The notes under the pieces were generated by a model, which saw only the letters and a program-made list of their open reading frames with translations, had not been told where the DNA came from and did not search any database. Below are positions 32,578-32,647 of a stretch of 32,647 nucleotides of DNA, piece after piece. Within the stretch, counting starts at the first letter, position 1; the number at the start of each line of letters is the position of its first letter. The position numbers and the translations under genes are program-made. Source of the stretch: a virus; IMG/VR virus record IMGVR_UViG_3300045742_000129, positions 1-32,647 of that record. One strand, given 5' to 3'.

Positions 32578-32647
32578 TCCGGGGTGGTGTAATTGGCAGT
32601 CACGCAACACTCTGAATGTTGAGGTCGGGGTTCGATCCCCTGCCCCG
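32578..32647 (+). tRNA. tRNA-Gln(CTG), cut by window edge
   Basis: Acceptor 5' strand TCCGGGG with CCCCG visible at the end of the window, anticodon stem CAACA/TGTTG with loop CTCTGAA, T arm CGGGG/CCCTG. The 3' end lies outside. Reads CAG. Confidence 0.88.

Overview
This 32.6 kb window is a segment of a tailed bacteriophage genome whose host is most likely an actinobacterium. A portal protein lies directly before a very large head maturation protease gene. There are two WhiB-type iron-sulphur regulators, a family essentially confined to Actinobacteria and their phages. The DNA is GC-rich, and GTG and TTG starts and leaderless starts are common. No terminase, major capsid or tail gene lies in the window.

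Layout. 1-4192 (+): a tightly overlapping run with a Pth2-like peptidyl-tRNA hydrolase, a SLOG protein, a glycosyltransferase, a sulfotransferase-like protein and a methyltransferase. 4189-5517 (-): small genes ending in whiB. 5607-6473 (+): a Cas4/RecB-like nuclease. 6448-9348 (-): HNH nuclease, zinc protein, SSB, HIRAN protein and an acidic-repeat protein. 9471-17818 (+): portal, a 1230-residue 2H-phosphoesterase/head-protease fusion, HTH protein, metallophosphoesterase, membrane protein and dNMP kinase. 17824-32647: four tRNA arrays (34 recognisable tRNAs, the last cut by the window edge). Interleaved with them are RNA ligase, polynucleotide kinase-phosphatase, whiB, an AAA ATPase, a RlaP-like nucleotidyltransferase, a Thg1 homologue, a release factor, RecA and a metallophosphoesterase.

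The main discovery candidate is how the tRNA arrays are organised. Each of the four starts with the same promoter, GTCACACC-N7-TATGGT or close to it. A 16-29 codon ORF follows, then GC-rich hairpins, then the tRNAs. The amino acids in each short ORF match the tRNAs of the array behind it. Array 1 (Tyr, Ser x4) has a leader of mostly Tyr and Ser codons. Array 2 (Glu, Asp, Trp, Arg, Pro) has a leader with 11 Arg, 4 Glu, 3 Pro, 2 Asp and 1 Trp. Array 3 (Met, Ala, Gly, Phe, Val, Cys, Ile, Thr) has a leader containing all eight. Array 4 (Leu, Pro, Gln and more beyond the edge) has a leader with four different Leu codons, five Pro and two Gln. It also has His, Lys and Asn, which predicts tRNAs to the right of the window. 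The match largely holds at codon level (31 of 34 tRNAs). Leaders 3 and 4 carry mutually exclusive pairings of the attenuator type. I infer translation-sensing control of phage tRNA supply.

Around the arrays is a translation-maintenance kit: Pth2, Rnl1-like ligase, Pnkp-like kinase-phosphatase, RlaP-like nucleotidyltransferase, Thg1 and a domain-1-less release factor. The release factor gene carries a bacterial prfB-type +1 programmed frameshift (AAGGAG TGT CTT TGA C) and an unusual decoding tripeptide. Array 3 also holds a boxA-like element and a 15-bp inverted repeat around about 1.5 kb of tRNA genes, as in rRNA operons. tRNA-like RNAs without a recognisable cloverleaf lie between its tRNAs.
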